Shown: piece by piece, positions 1 through 8,042 of the stretch
Layout: each line of letters opens with the position of its first letter
Numbering within the stretch: position 1 is the stretch's first letter
Source: Deltaproteobacteria bacterium
GTDB taxonomy: Bacteria > Desulfobacterota > Desulfobacteria > Desulfobacterales > GCA-2748835
Assembly (NCBI GenBank): GCA_002748835.1
Contig: PDTL01000003.1
Span: 1-35,796, forward strand
Direction of reading: 5' to 3'
DNA: 35,796 nucleotides
Notes under the pieces: generated by a model
What the model was told of the DNA's origin: nothing
Databases searched by the model: none
What the model saw: the letters and a program-made list of their open reading frames with translations, nothing else
Position numbers and translations under genes: made by a program

Positions 1-500
1 ACATAAAAAATCATGCGTTTCGTGGTTGCAGCAGCTTGACCCGCGTGACGATACCCGGCAGTGTCACGGACATAGGCCAGCACGCGTTTCAGGATTGCAG
101 CAGCTTGACCCGCGTAACGATACCCGGCAGTGTTACGGACATAGGCCGTTGCTCGTTTGAGTATTGCAGCAGCTTGACCCGCATCACGATTCCAGACAGT
201 GTCACGTCGATACACGATTGGGTGTTTGCGGGTTGCAGCAGCTTGCCCAGCGTGACGATACCCGGCAGTGTCACGTCCATAGCACATCATGCGTTTAACG
301 GTTGCAGCAGCTTGACCCGCGCCCTCTTTTTGGGGGACGCGCCCGGCGAATTCGATTCAGATGTGTTCCGCAATTGCGCGGACAACTTTACCGTTTTTCA
401 TCGCCCCGGGAAAACGGGGTTTGAAACCATATGCAGCATGTATCCCTGCGCCTTAATGACGACGCAGGCGGGGATTGACGTGTTGTTATTGACCGAATGA
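1..500 (+). CDS. BspA-type leucine-rich repeat protein, 5'-truncated by the window edge
   Basis: The reading frame is open from the first bases of the window, so the N-terminus lies outside it. About 100 residues are 23-residue leucine-rich repeats of the LRR_5/BspA (TpLRR) type, each with the core CSSLTRVTIPGSVT followed by a variable I..HAF stretch. They are followed by a non-repeat tail of about 55 residues ending LLLTE. BspA-like proteins are usually cell-surface or secreted and are often expanded in host-associated or particle-associated bacteria; the ligand here is unknown. No signal peptide or anchor can be judged because the start is missing. The TTG at 36 is in frame, but it falls inside a repeat and is not a credible start. 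Downstream lies about 430 bp with no recognisable gene. Confidence 0.8.
   Translation, partial: IKNHAFRGCSSLTRVTIPGSVTDIGQHAFQDCSSLTRVTIPGSVTDIGRCSFEYCSSLTRITIPDSVTSIHDWVFAGCSSLPSVTIPGSVTSIAHHAFNGCSSLTRALFLGDAPGEFDSDVFRNCADNFTVFHRPGKTGFETICSMYPCALMTTQAGIDVLLLTE
27..326 (+). repeat. Tandem 69-bp repeats encoding LRR units
   Basis: The string tgcagcagcttg recurs at 27, 96, 165, 234 and 303, with one late base change in the fourth copy, giving an exact period of 69 bp (23 codons). The copies are nearly identical at DNA level, including silent positions, which points to recent duplication or gene conversion. The repeats are coding and lie inside the leucine-rich repeat gene. Confidence 0.9.
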
Positions 501-850
501 TGCGGATGGCTGTTGTAATCGGGTATGTACGCAGGTAAGGTTCACCGGCGGAGAAGGGGCGATTTGCGTTTTGCTGCGCTGTTTGTTTGCGAAAAACACG
601 GTCAGACAGGGTGGCGGCCCCGGAAAAAGACGCGTGGGGCAGGTATCGCGGCTCCTGTCCACCTTGTTTTGTCAACCACGCTGCAGTAAAGCGACTGCTT
701 CAGTTCTCCAACCAACTGAACATATAAAAAGGCGGATACTGGCAGCGCGGTTAAATGAAAGCATTCTTTGATGCCTCTGATTTTGCAAAACATTCCATTG
801 AAAAAATTGTCGTTGACCGCAAGTGCAATGACAGCTGCATCAGGGGGGCC
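501..850. other. Intergenic stretch with no supported gene
   Basis: No frame on either strand shows a recognisable domain, a convincing ribosome binding site with conserved-looking coding, or an RNA gene. The short open frames here have compositions typical of non-coding sequence. No inverted repeat longer than about 7 bp was noticed before the hairpin at 851. Confidence 0.5.
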
Positions 851-897
851 CCGAACAAGCATTCGTTTTCCCGGAAGGAAAACGAATGCTTGTTCGG
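851..897. terminator. Perfect 21-bp hairpin downstream of the cold-shock gene
   Basis: Bases 851-871 are the exact reverse complement of 877-897, with a 5-nt loop (cggaa). It starts about 30 bp beyond the stop codon of the cold-shock gene on the minus strand, so it most likely ends or protects the 3' end of that mRNA. No T-run follows it on either strand, so it is not a classical rho-independent terminator. Confidence 0.6.
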
Positions 898-927
898 TTG
901 GGCGTATGTGCGCGACAGTACCGTTTG

Positions 928-1128
928 TTACATGCGGCTGACGTTTTTCGCCGCGGTTCCCCGGTCTGTCTGTTCAACTTCGAACTCGACACGTTCGCCT
1001 TCTGCCAGGGTACGAAAACCCGGCATGTTGATCGAAGAATGATGGACGAAGATATCCGGACCTTCTTCGCGCTCGATGAAACCATAACCTTTTTTATCGC
1101 TGAACCATTTTACAACACCGACTGACAA
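928..1128 (-). CDS. Cold-shock-domain protein (CspA family)
   Basis: A 66-residue single cold-shock domain, the usual size for the family. The RNA-binding motifs RNP1 (KGYGFI) and RNP2 (DIFVHHSSI) are both intact, and the protein begins GVVKWFSDKKGYGFIE as is typical. It should bind single-stranded RNA or DNA as a cytoplasmic RNA chaperone. The upstream 200-250 bp lack a gene and probably form a long leader, which is common for cold-shock genes regulated at the level of mRNA structure. A perfect hairpin follows the gene. Which Csp paralog this is, and whether it responds to cold, cannot be read from the sequence. Confidence 0.95.
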   Translation of the reverse strand: MSVGVVKWFSDKKGYGFIEREEGPDIFVHHSSINMPGFRTLAEGERVEFEVEQTDRGTAAKNVSRM

Positions 1129-1399
1129 AACCCTTCCTCCTGTACTGAGAGATTGATACAGAAACGATCCGAACCGCAGCCCGTTGCGGTATACGGTAAC
1201 GCCTGTATAAAATTACGCCTTCGGAAACCGACCGGCTCCCGGGTGGGGATATCCGATGGATACACAGAGGCGATATCCTCTGATGTGTTAGGATTTCCGT
1301 GAAAACCCTTTGTGTTTCTCAATCTTTCTGTTTGATTCATTCGATTACAGCAACAGTATAAAGGCTTTTGTCAATTGGCAAGTAAAATGTTAATCTACC
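1129..1399 (-). promoter_or_regulatory. Probable promoter and long 5' leader of the cold-shock gene
   Basis: On the minus strand a TATACT -10 box lies at 1355-1360 with a TTGCCA -35 candidate at 1376-1381 (spacer 15, short). This would give a leader of about 220 nt. Inside it, CAGAGG and CCTCTG at about 1267-1284 can pair as a hairpin with a 6-nt loop, extendable by four pairs around one bulge. The promoter sits just after the end of the phosphomannomutase gene. The leader length is inferred, not measured. Confidence 0.4.
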
Positions 1400-2749
1400 T
1401 TAATTTTTTTGTATTTCTTCCAGGGCTGTTTCGACGAGACGCCTGTATTTTTCCAGTAATTCCGGTGTACTGGCTTCGAACCGCAAGACAAGTGCTGGCT
1501 GTGTATTGGAGGCTCTCACCAGTCCCCAGCCTTGTTCAAACAGGATGCGGGCCCCGTCGATATCAATCACGTCATGGGTTTCTTTAAAATAGGCCACCGC
1601 TTTTTCCACCACGTCGAACTTGATGGCATCCGGGCTTTCAACACGGATTTCCGGTGTCGTGAAGGTGTTGGGAACGTCTGTTAAGAGTCCGGACAGCGGA
1701 GTATCTGCGGCAGACAGAATTTCCAGCAACCGGCAGGCCGCGTAGGTGGCATCGTCAAATCCAAAGTACCGGTCGGAAAAAAACATGTGTCCGCTCATCT
1801 CACCGGCCAGCTCGGCCTGTTCAATGCGCATCTTGTCCTTGATCACGGAATGGCCAGTTTTCCACATGATGGCACGGCCCCCGTTTTTCTCGATATCATC
1901 ATACAGCACCTGGGAGCATTTGACTTCTGAGATAAAGGTGGCGCCCGGTTTCCGGGACAGAATCTCCCGGGAAAAGAGGAGCATGAGCAGATCCCCGTAG
2001 ATGATCTCGCCGGTTTCATCGACCACGCCGATGCGGTCACCATCCCCGTCAAAACCGATCCCTGCATCCAGTTGTTTTGACTTCACCAGCTCGATCAGGT
2101 CCTGCATATTGGCGCGTACCGTGGGATCAGCTTCATGGTGGGGGAACCGGCCGTCCATGTCGCAGTACAGCGGGTGGACCTCACATCCCAGTGCTTCCAG
2201 GACTGGGACGGCAATGACGCCTGCCGTGCCGTTTCCGGCATCCACACCCACGCGCAGGGGGCGTGACAGGTGGATATCGCCGGTGACCTGTCGGATATAG
2301 TCTGGGATGACGTCTGCAGAAGAGCGGGTTCCTGCGCCGGTCAGAAAATCCTTTGCTTCAATCAGGTCGCGGATGGCAAGGATCTCTTTGCCGTGGATGG
2401 ACTGTTTTCCCCTGGAGAGTTTGAACCCGTTATACTCGGGCGGGTTATGGCTGGCCGTTACCATGACCCCGCCGCCGGCATTCAGGTGATGAATGGCAAA
2501 ATAGCCGACGGGCGTGGGGCAGACGCCGATATCAATGACATCGCATCCCGTTGCCAGGAGCCCGCGGGTCAGCGCGTCAACGTACCGGTCTGAGGTCAGC
2601 CGGCAGTCCCGCCCGACAACGGCATTGGCAGATCCGCTCCGGAGCAGGTAGGTACCCACGCCCCGGCCGATCTGTTCCACATCCTGTTCATTAAATTCTT
2701 CATCTGCAATACCGCGAATATCGTATTCCCTGAAAATGCTTGACTGCAT
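1400..2749 (-). CDS. manB: Phosphomannomutase/phosphoglucomutase
   Basis: A 449-residue enzyme of the alpha-D-phosphohexomutase superfamily, which interconverts hexose 1- and 6-phosphates for nucleotide-sugar, LPS and exopolysaccharide synthesis. All four signatures are visible: the phosphoserine loop TASHNP (Ser100), the metal loop DGDGDR, the sugar-binding GEMSGH, and the C-terminal phosphate-binding RASNTQPAL. The length fits bacterial PMM/PGM (AlgC/ManB type). The start at 2749 is supported by GGAG about 8 bases upstream. It lies 98 bp downstream of uppP on the same strand and may be the last gene of a dapL-uppP-manB unit. Mannose versus glucose preference cannot be decided from the sequence. 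Confidence 0.93.
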   Translation of the reverse strand: MQSSIFREYDIRGIADEEFNEQDVEQIGRGVGTYLLRSGSANAVVGRDCRLTSDRYVDALTRGLLATGCDVIDIGVCPTPVGYFAIHHLNAGGGVMVTASHNPPEYNGFKLSRGKQSIHGKEILAIRDLIEAKDFLTGAGTRSSADVIPDYIRQVTGDIHLSRPLRVGVDAGNGTAGVIAVPVLEALGCEVHPLYCDMDGRFPHHEADPTVRANMQDLIELVKSKQLDAGIGFDGDGDRIGVVDETGEIIYGDLLMLLFSREILSRKPGATFISEVKCSQVLYDDIEKNGGRAIMWKTGHSVIKDKMRIEQAELAGEMSGHMFFSDRYFGFDDATYAACRLLEILSAADTPLSGLLTDVPNTFTTPEIRVESPDAIKFDVVEKAVAYFKETHDVIDIDGARILFEQGWGLVRASNTQPALVLRFEASTPELLEKYRRLVETALEEIQKN

Positions 2750-2847
2750 TTAAGATCTCCTTTTTTGATAACAATGGCTGCTGACGGATCTGTCAGCAGG
2801 TTGCAGCCGGATACGAGCCAGCTCGGTTTTTGGGTTCAGCACCCGGA

Positions 2848-3702
2848 TCACAGGGCCAGTGCCAGCAGGCCGGCACCGGCGCAATAGGGCGCAAAACGGT
2901 GCAGCCGACCGGCATGCACTAGTTTCAGCAGCAGTTTCAGAGCAATCAACCCTGAAACAAAGGCCGCCAGGGTGCCTGCCCCCACGTGGGGAAGCCGGTG
3001 CAGGTCCTGAGGGTTCAGTTCAATGAGGCTGATCAGCGCCGCGCCCATAATAGCCGGGATGCTGAGCAAAAAAGAAAACCGGGCCGCGAGATCCCGGTCA
3101 AGGGTTAAGAACAGGCCGGCGGCAATGGTGGTTCCTGAACGGGAGATACCGGGGATAACGGCAAATCCCTGGATCATGCCGATCAGCATCGCTTTTCGAA
3201 TTGTCAGGCCGGCAGCCGCAGCATCCGAATGGACCTGTGCGGTTTTCCAGAGCACCATTGCCGTCACTAGCAGCATGGCGCCCACCAGACGGACCGAGGA
3301 AAACAGATGATGGGACTGGTTTTTCAGCAGCAACCCGATGATCGCTGTGGGAACCGAACCGATGATCACGCAGACGGCCATGTGTAAATGGTCCGAATTT
3401 TCCGGGTGCCGATTGTCTGACAGTGGGTTGCACACGGAAATCATCCATCGAAATACGGCTGCGGTCATGTGGGAAAGATCGTTGAAAAAAACAATGAAGA
3501 CCGCTCCCAGGGTTCCCATGTGCAGGCTGATATCGAAAAACAGGTCAGGTTCAGCCAGACCCATGAGATGCTGTCCCAGGACCAGGTGGCCGGAGCTGCT
3601 GATGGGCAGAAACTCGCTCACACCCTGCAGGATGCCGAGAAAAATGGACTGCCAGAAGGTCATGTGTTCGACGCCGATTGATACGGATGTCAGGTCTGTC
3701 AT
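2848..3702 (-). CDS. uppP: Undecaprenyl-diphosphate phosphatase (BacA/UppP)
   Basis: An integral membrane enzyme of about 284 residues that dephosphorylates undecaprenyl diphosphate so that the lipid carrier can be reused in peptidoglycan and O-antigen synthesis; overproduction gives bacitracin resistance. Both family signatures are present: SEFLPISSSGHL near the N-terminus and PGISRSGTT in the second half, with several hydrophobic helices. The open frame runs further upstream into dapL, but that part is not family-like. An ATG at 3702 lies four bases beyond the dapL stop and suggests translational coupling. An ATG at 3663 (MTFWQSIFLGIL) is the alternative and gives a more typical N-terminus. 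Neither has a strong ribosome binding site. Confidence 0.93.
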   Translation of the reverse strand: MTDLTSVSIGVEHMTFWQSIFLGILQGVSEFLPISSSGHLVLGQHLMGLAEPDLFFDISLHMGTLGAVFIVFFNDLSHMTAAVFRWMISVCNPLSDNRHPENSDHLHMAVCVIIGSVPTAIIGLLLKNQSHHLFSSVRLVGAMLLVTAMVLWKTAQVHSDAAAAGLTIRKAMLIGMIQGFAVIPGISRSGTTIAAGLFLTLDRDLAARFSFLLSIPAIMGAALISLIELNPQDLHRLPHVGAGTLAAFVSGLIALKLLLKLVHAGRLHRFAPYCAGAGLLALAL

Positions 3703-3706
3703 GGTA

Positions 3707-4933
3707 TCAGCCGGCCAGTGCGGTCTTGATGCGATCCATGGCAGCTTCCACATTTTCCCGGCTGTTGAAGGCGCTGATCCGGATATAGGTCTGGCCGCAG
3801 CTGCCGAACCCGGCACCGGGTGTGCAGACCACACCAGCCTCGTTCAGCAGTCTGTCAAAGAACTCCCAGGAATCGGTTTTTCCGTTGATCCAGATATACG
3901 GTGAGTTATCACCGCCCACCAGATCATACCCCAGATCGGTCATGGCGTTTCGGATGATGGCGGCGTTTTCCATGTATCCATCAATCAGGGCGTTTACCTG
4001 AGCGTTGCCCGCGTCGGTATATACTGCTGCAGCGGCCCGTTGAACCGGATAGGACACGCCGTTGAACTTGGTGGAATGCCGGCGGCTCCACAGGTTGTGA
4101 ACCGGGTGGGCATTGCCGCTGACATCATAGGCCATAAGGGTTTTGGGCACCACGGTGAAGGCACACCGGGTTCCCGTGAATCCGGCGGTTTTTGAAAAAC
4201 TGCGGAATTCGATGGCCACCGCTTTTGCCCCGTCTATTTCATAAATAGATCGCGGCGTGTCCGGATTCCGGATAAACGCCTCGTAGGCGGCATCATAGAG
4301 AATAATGGCTTTCTGATCCCGTGCAAATTCAACCCAGGTTTTCAGTTGCTCCCGGCTGATGGTTGAACCGGTGGGGTTGTTGGGAAAGCAGAGGTAGATG
4401 AGATCCACCGGTGTCGTGGGCAGTGAAGGGATAAACTTGTTTTCTGCGGTGGCATCCATATAGACGATACCGTCATACCGGCTGCCGGCGGCATCGCCGG
4501 TACGACCGGCCATAACATTGGTATCCACATAGACCGGATAGACTGGGTCAGGAATGGCAATGCGCGCATCAGTTGAAAAAATTTCCTGGATATTTCCGGT
4601 ATCGCACTTGGCACCGTCGCTGATAAAAATTTCGTCCGGGTCAATATCCGCACCTCGGGCGTTGAAGTCGTTTTGGGCAATGGCTTCACGCAGAAACGCA
4701 TATCCCTGCTCAGGGCCATATCCCCTGAAATCGGCTTCCCGGGCCATTTCATCCACAGCTTGATGAAACGCCTCGATACAGGCGGGAGGCAGGGGCCTGG
4801 TGACATCACCGATACCGAGTTTAATGATGTTTTTCTCCGGGTTGGCTGCTTGAAACGTTTGAATTCTCCGGGCAATGTCAGCAAAAAGGTAGGAGGATTT
4901 CAGCTTGAGATAGTTCGCGTTGATAAGCGTCAT
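3707..4933 (-). CDS. dapL: LL-diaminopimelate aminotransferase
   Basis: A 408-residue PLP-dependent class I/II aminotransferase that converts tetrahydrodipicolinate directly to LL-diaminopimelate for lysine and peptidoglycan synthesis, bypassing the succinylase and acetylase routes. The N-terminus ([13 protein letters not shown], then [12 protein letters not shown]) and the PLP-lysine segment [15 protein letters not shown] are characteristic of DapL. DapL is common in Desulfobacterota. It is first in a minus-strand unit followed closely by uppP. A strong promoter lies about 115 bp upstream. Confidence 0.95.
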   Translation of the reverse strand: MTLINANYLKLKSSYLFADIARRIQTFQAANPEKNIIKLGIGDVTRPLPPACIEAFHQAVDEMAREADFRGYGPEQGYAFLREAIAQNDFNARGADIDPDEIFISDGAKCDTGNIQEIFSTDARIAIPDPVYPVYVDTNVMAGRTGDAAGSRYDGIVYMDATAENKFIPSLPTTPVDLIYLCFPNNPTGSTISREQLKTWVEFARDQKAIILYDAAYEAFIRNPDTPRSIYEIDGAKAVAIEFRSFSKTAGFTGTRCAFTVVPKTLMAYDVSGNAHPVHNLWSRRHSTKFNGVSYPVQRAAAAVYTDAGNAQVNALIDGYMENAAIIRNAMTDLGYDLVGGDNSPYIWINGKTDSWEFFDRLLNEAGVVCTPGAGFGSCGQTYIRISAFNSRENVEAAMDRIKTALAG

Positions 4934-5046
4934 GGGTGTCTGCTTTCCTTTGAATGATCCGGTAACAGATACCTTTCCCGTAACCGGAGGGGAGGCGATC
5001 CTGTGCGGTGATAGATATCCCCGACTATTGTTTTTATTAAAGCCGA

Positions 5047-5075
5047 AATATAATGGAATGTCGGTCTGCTGTCAA
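5047..5075 (-). promoter_or_regulatory. Sigma-70-type promoter for dapL
   Basis: On the minus strand TTGACA (5070-5075) and TATATT (5047-5052) are separated by exactly 17 bp. This is the best promoter upstream of dapL and predicts a leader of roughly 105 nt. No lysine riboswitch could be recognised in that leader, which is also too short for a typical one. Confidence 0.7.
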
Positions 5076-5138
5076 ACCGGCCCTGCCGCTAAAATCTGTG
5101 ACGGACGCGGAGAGATCACCTTTTTTTTACATGTGGGG

Positions 5139-5166
5139 TTGATATTTTCAAAATCGACATTAAAAT
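5139..5166 (+). promoter_or_regulatory. Candidate promoter for the hemerythrin-like gene
   Basis: TTGATA (5139-5144) and TAAAAT (5161-5166) are separated by 16 bp in an AT-rich stretch, about 120 bp before the start codon. It diverges from the dapL promoter. Moderate match to consensus. Confidence 0.45.
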
Positions 5167-5286
5167 GAATAAATTCGGTTGATGCGCTCAGACCCAAGAA
5201 GCGGTCTTCTCCGTCCGCAGGCCGGATCGTTGTAATACGGTCGCTGTAGCGACGGCCAGATGACCCGATACAGGCAAGGGTGGAAT

Positions 5287-5724
5287 ATGGAAAAAATCGA
5301 CTGGTGTGATGCCTATTGTGTCGCGATCAAGGAGATTGATGAGGATAAACGGATCCTGGTTGATCATATCAACCGGCTGATAGACGTGAACAACGGCACG
5401 GATACGTCGGTGGATATGGTGGATGCCCTCATGGCGGTGATCGACTGCGCGCGGGACTATTTCCGCAAAGAAGAGCGCTGCCTGGCCGAGTTCCATTACC
5501 CGGAACTGGATGCCCATAAACGCGAGCATAAAGGATTTTTAAAAAAGATGGGGGGATTTAGAAGACGGTTTACCGAAGATCCGGACCGTCTGACATCAGA
5601 TATCGTTACCTATCTTCGAGAATGGGTGGTGTCCCATACCTGTGAAAGTGATCTCAAATATGCTCCCTTTGTCCGTCTTCAGAAATACCTGAGTACCTGC
5701 GGAAAAGGGAAAGTCTGTTTGTAA
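5287..5724 (+). CDS. Bacteriohemerythrin-like protein with incomplete diiron site
   Basis: A 145-residue four-helix protein with the bacteriohemerythrin pattern: N-terminal WCDAY..I..ID, a mid region with FRKEE and YPELDAHKREH, and a C-terminal WVVSHTCESDLKYAP. Known hemerythrins bind O2 at a diiron site held by five His, one Glu and one Asp. The Glu (Glu62-63), the His pair (His77, His81) and the C-terminal His/Asp pair (His117, Asp122) are visible. The first ligand His is Lys21 here (IDEDKR instead of IDxQHK), and the second is Tyr58 (DYFRKEE instead of THFRxEE). O2 binding is therefore doubtful. The start at 5287 is chosen because AAGGGTGGA precedes it. A strong terminator follows, so it is probably transcribed alone. 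Confidence 0.85.
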   Translation: MEKIDWCDAYCVAIKEIDEDKRILVDHINRLIDVNNGTDTSVDMVDALMAVIDCARDYFRKEERCLAEFHYPELDAHKREHKGFLKKMGGFRRRFTEDPDRLTSDIVTYLREWVVSHTCESDLKYAPFVRLQKYLSTCGKGKVCL

Positions 5725-5756
5725 TCTGTTCTGCGGGGATACCGCATGTCAGGATG

Positions 5757-5794
5757 CGCAGTCGGCGGAATATCCGTTGACTGCGTTTTTTTTT
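5757..5794 (+). terminator. Rho-independent terminator after the hemerythrin-like gene
   Basis: CGCAGTC (5757-5763) pairs with GACTGCG (5779-5785), with further CGG/CCG pairing inside, followed directly by nine T residues (5786-5794). Confidence 0.88.
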
Positions 5795-5879
5795 GCTGTC
5801 AACGGGACCTCACCGTTGAATGACGGTGTTGTTGTTTCAGCCATGAACGGATTCAGAAGGTGACGGCGCATCGCTGGGG

Positions 5880-6206
5880 TTATCCGTCGGGAGATCCGCC
5901 ACCCCAGACCGGATCCTGGCCAAATCGCTTGATCCACCATTCTTGACCCGTCAGGTATTTTTCGACTTCCGATCGTTCAAACGAAAACCGGTAATTTGCA
6001 ATATATTCAAGCAAGGTTTCGTATGCCTCGTTCAGACGGGCGGTCATTTCCCGGCAGGCGTCCGGGGCGTGTTTGCTCACATCCGGGTGCCATTCCCGGA
6101 CCCGTGCATGATATCGGGTTTTAATATCCGGCAGGCTTGCCTGTTCGGGGATACCCAGGAGTTCACGGGCTTTTGTGATGCGTTCATATGTACCGAGTTC
6201 GGTCAT
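5880..6206 (-). CDS. Stand-alone J-domain (DnaJ-like) protein
   Basis: A 108-residue protein that is essentially one J domain. [14 protein letters not shown] is helix I, followed by the helix II segment [20 protein letters not shown], which contains the invariant HPD. Helix III ([15 protein letters not shown]) follows. There is no Gly/Phe region, zinc finger or substrate-binding domain, so it is a type III J protein expected to stimulate an Hsp70 (DnaK) ATPase for one particular client. Its start overlaps the glnS stop by 4 bp (ATGA), so the two are translationally coupled. The C-terminus ends in a short Trp/Gly-rich tail ([16 protein letters not shown]). The client is unknown. Confidence 0.85.
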   Translation of the reverse strand: MTELGTYERITKARELLGIPEQASLPDIKTRYHARVREWHPDVSKHAPDACREMTARLNEAYETLLEYIANYRFSFERSEVEKYLTGQEWWIKRFGQDPVWGGGSPDG

Positions 6207-7903
6207 GATCGTGAGGGTTCCTGTTTTTTCATCTTTGCCCAGGTGTCTCTCAGGGTTGCGGTGCGGTTGAACACCAGTTTTTCGGGCGTGGAATCAAACC
6301 GGTCCACGCAAAAATAGCCTTTGCGTTCAAACTGAAACCGGGATTCGGGCAGGGCGTCTGCCAGACCAGGTTCCACCTGGCTGCCGGTGAGCACCTTAAG
6401 GGAGTCTGGATTCAGACAGTCGGTAAAATCTGTATTCGGATCCGACTCCGGGTTGGGCTGGCTGAACAAGCGGTCGTACAGCCGGATTTCAGCAGGCAGG
6501 GCATGTCTGGCCGAGACCCAGTGAAGCGTGCCTTTGACTTTCCGTCCATCCGGGGTGGACCCGCCGCGGCTTTCCGGGTCATAGGTGCAGTGGATTTCCG
6601 TAATTTCGCCCGTGTCCGGATCTTTGACCACATCCGTGCAGGTGATGTAATACGCACTGCGCAGGCGGACTTCCCTGCCTGGCGCCAGACGGAAGAATTT
6701 CTTGGCCGGGTTCTCCATGAAATCTTCCCGCTCAATATACAGCTCTTTGCTGAATGGTACCTGCCGGGTGCCGGCTTCCGGATTCAGAGGGTGATTGGTG
6801 AGGGTCATTTCTTCTTCGCGGTCTTCCGGATAGTTGTCGATAATGACCTTTACCGGATCCAGAACCCCCATCACGCGCAGGGCATGGGTGTTGAGATCGT
6901 CGCGGACCGCTTCCTCGAGCAGGGTCAGATCGATCCAGCTTTCCTTTTTACTGACCCCGATGCGGTCGCAGAAGGCACGGATGGCGGTCGGCGTAAATCC
7001 CCGCCTGCGCATGCCCTTGAGGGTGGGGAGCCGGGGATCGTCCCAGCCGGATACATGGTTTTCCGCGATCAGCCTGAGCAGTTTCCGTTTACTGACAACC
7101 GTATAATTCAGGTTCAGCCGGGCAAATTCGATCTGCTGGGGATGGCAGGGAACTGACAGATGGTCCAGGATCCAGTCATAGAGCGGCCGGTGGTCGATGA
7201 ATTCAAGCGTGCAGAGGGAATGGGTGATTCCCTCGATGGCATCGGACAAGCCGTGGGCGTAATCGTAGGTGGGGTAGATGCACCAGTCAGTTCCGGTCCG
7301 GTGGTGATGGACCTTCCGGATGCGGTAGAGCACGGGATCCCGCATGTTCATATTCGGCGCGCCCATGTCGATTTTTGCCCGGAGTACATGGGCACCATCT
7401 GCAAACTCGCCGGCCCGCATGCGGCGGAACAGGTCCAGATTTTCCTCCGGTGTCCGGTTCCGGTACGGGCTGTTTTTGCCGGGTTCCGTGAGGGTACCCC
7501 GGTAGGCCCGGGTTGCTTCGGCGCTCAGGCTGCAGACAAAGGCGTGTCCGTTTTCAATCAACGATTCGGCAAAATCGTAGAGCTGCTGAAAATAGTCAGA
7601 CGCAAAATAGTTCCGGTCTTCCCAGTCAAAGCCGAGCCATTTCACATCTTCCTGAATGGATGCGATATACTCTGTACTCTCTTTTTCCGGGTTGGTGTCA
7701 TCGAACCGGAGATTACAGATTCCGTTGTAGTCACGGGCAATACCAAAATTCAGGCAGATCGACTTGGCGTGTCCGATATGCAGGTACCCGTTGGGCTCTG
7801 GTGGAAATCGGGTCATGACCCTTTTGTTCACCTTGCCGGACGCAAGGTCCTGGTTGATGATATGCCGGATAAAATTCGTGTTGACGCCTTCCGTTGCTGA
7901 CAT
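6203..7903 (-). CDS. glnS: Glutaminyl-tRNA synthetase
   Basis: A class I aminoacyl-tRNA synthetase of about 566 residues that charges tRNA-Gln directly. The [14 protein letters not shown] segment holds the HIGH motif, and VVSKRKL is the KMSKS-equivalent loop. The anticodon-binding C-terminal half with FNRTATLRD is present. The open frame extends 12 codons further upstream, but an ATG at 7903 has AGTGGAG six bases before it and fits the family start. GlnRS is not universal in Desulfobacterota, many of which use GatCAB, and is generally thought to have entered bacteria by transfer. The downstream J-domain gene overlaps its stop codon. Confidence 0.96.
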   Translation of the reverse strand: MSATEGVNTNFIRHIINQDLASGKVNKRVMTRFPPEPNGYLHIGHAKSICLNFGIARDYNGICNLRFDDTNPEKESTEYIASIQEDVKWLGFDWEDRNYFASDYFQQLYDFAESLIENGHAFVCSLSAEATRAYRGTLTEPGKNSPYRNRTPEENLDLFRRMRAGEFADGAHVLRAKIDMGAPNMNMRDPVLYRIRKVHHHRTGTDWCIYPTYDYAHGLSDAIEGITHSLCTLEFIDHRPLYDWILDHLSVPCHPQQIEFARLNLNYTVVSKRKLLRLIAENHVSGWDDPRLPTLKGMRRRGFTPTAIRAFCDRIGVSKKESWIDLTLLEEAVRDDLNTHALRVMGVLDPVKVIIDNYPEDREEEMTLTNHPLNPEAGTRQVPFSKELYIEREDFMENPAKKFFRLAPGREVRLRSAYYITCTDVVKDPDTGEITEIHCTYDPESRGGSTPDGRKVKGTLHWVSARHALPAEIRLYDRLFSQPNPESDPNTDFTDCLNPDSLKVLTGSQVEPGLADALPESRFQFERKGYFCVDRFDSTPEKLVFNRTATLRDTWAKMKKQEPSRS

Positions 7904-8042
7904 GGGAATCTCCACTCCAGGTACTGTGGGGGTCACCACGTAACCGCAGTGACAGTAACAGACAACCGGCAGTCTATCTGATACCGGATGAGTCGAACAC
8001 CCCTATAGCATATCCCCGGCTTTCAGACCAGTCTAAATCCGT

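Noticed and set aside
27..326. CRISPR-like array
   Set aside because: The 69-bp units have no unique spacers and are translated as leucine-rich repeats in a continuous reading frame.
602..862. 86-residue minus-strand frame upstream of the leucine-rich repeat gene end
   Set aside because: No recognisable domain or ribosome binding site; part of it covers the arm of the perfect hairpin. Treated as non-coding.
3703..3834. N-terminal extension of uppP into dapL
   Set aside because: It is a shadow of the dapL C-terminus in another frame and does not resemble UppP.
4934..5040. Lysine riboswitch in the dapL leader
   Set aside because: The leader is only about 105 nt and the conserved multi-helix core could not be found.
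5749..5940. 63-residue minus-strand frame
   Set aside because: It overlaps the terminator of the hemerythrin-like gene and the end of the J-domain gene in another frame; no family features.
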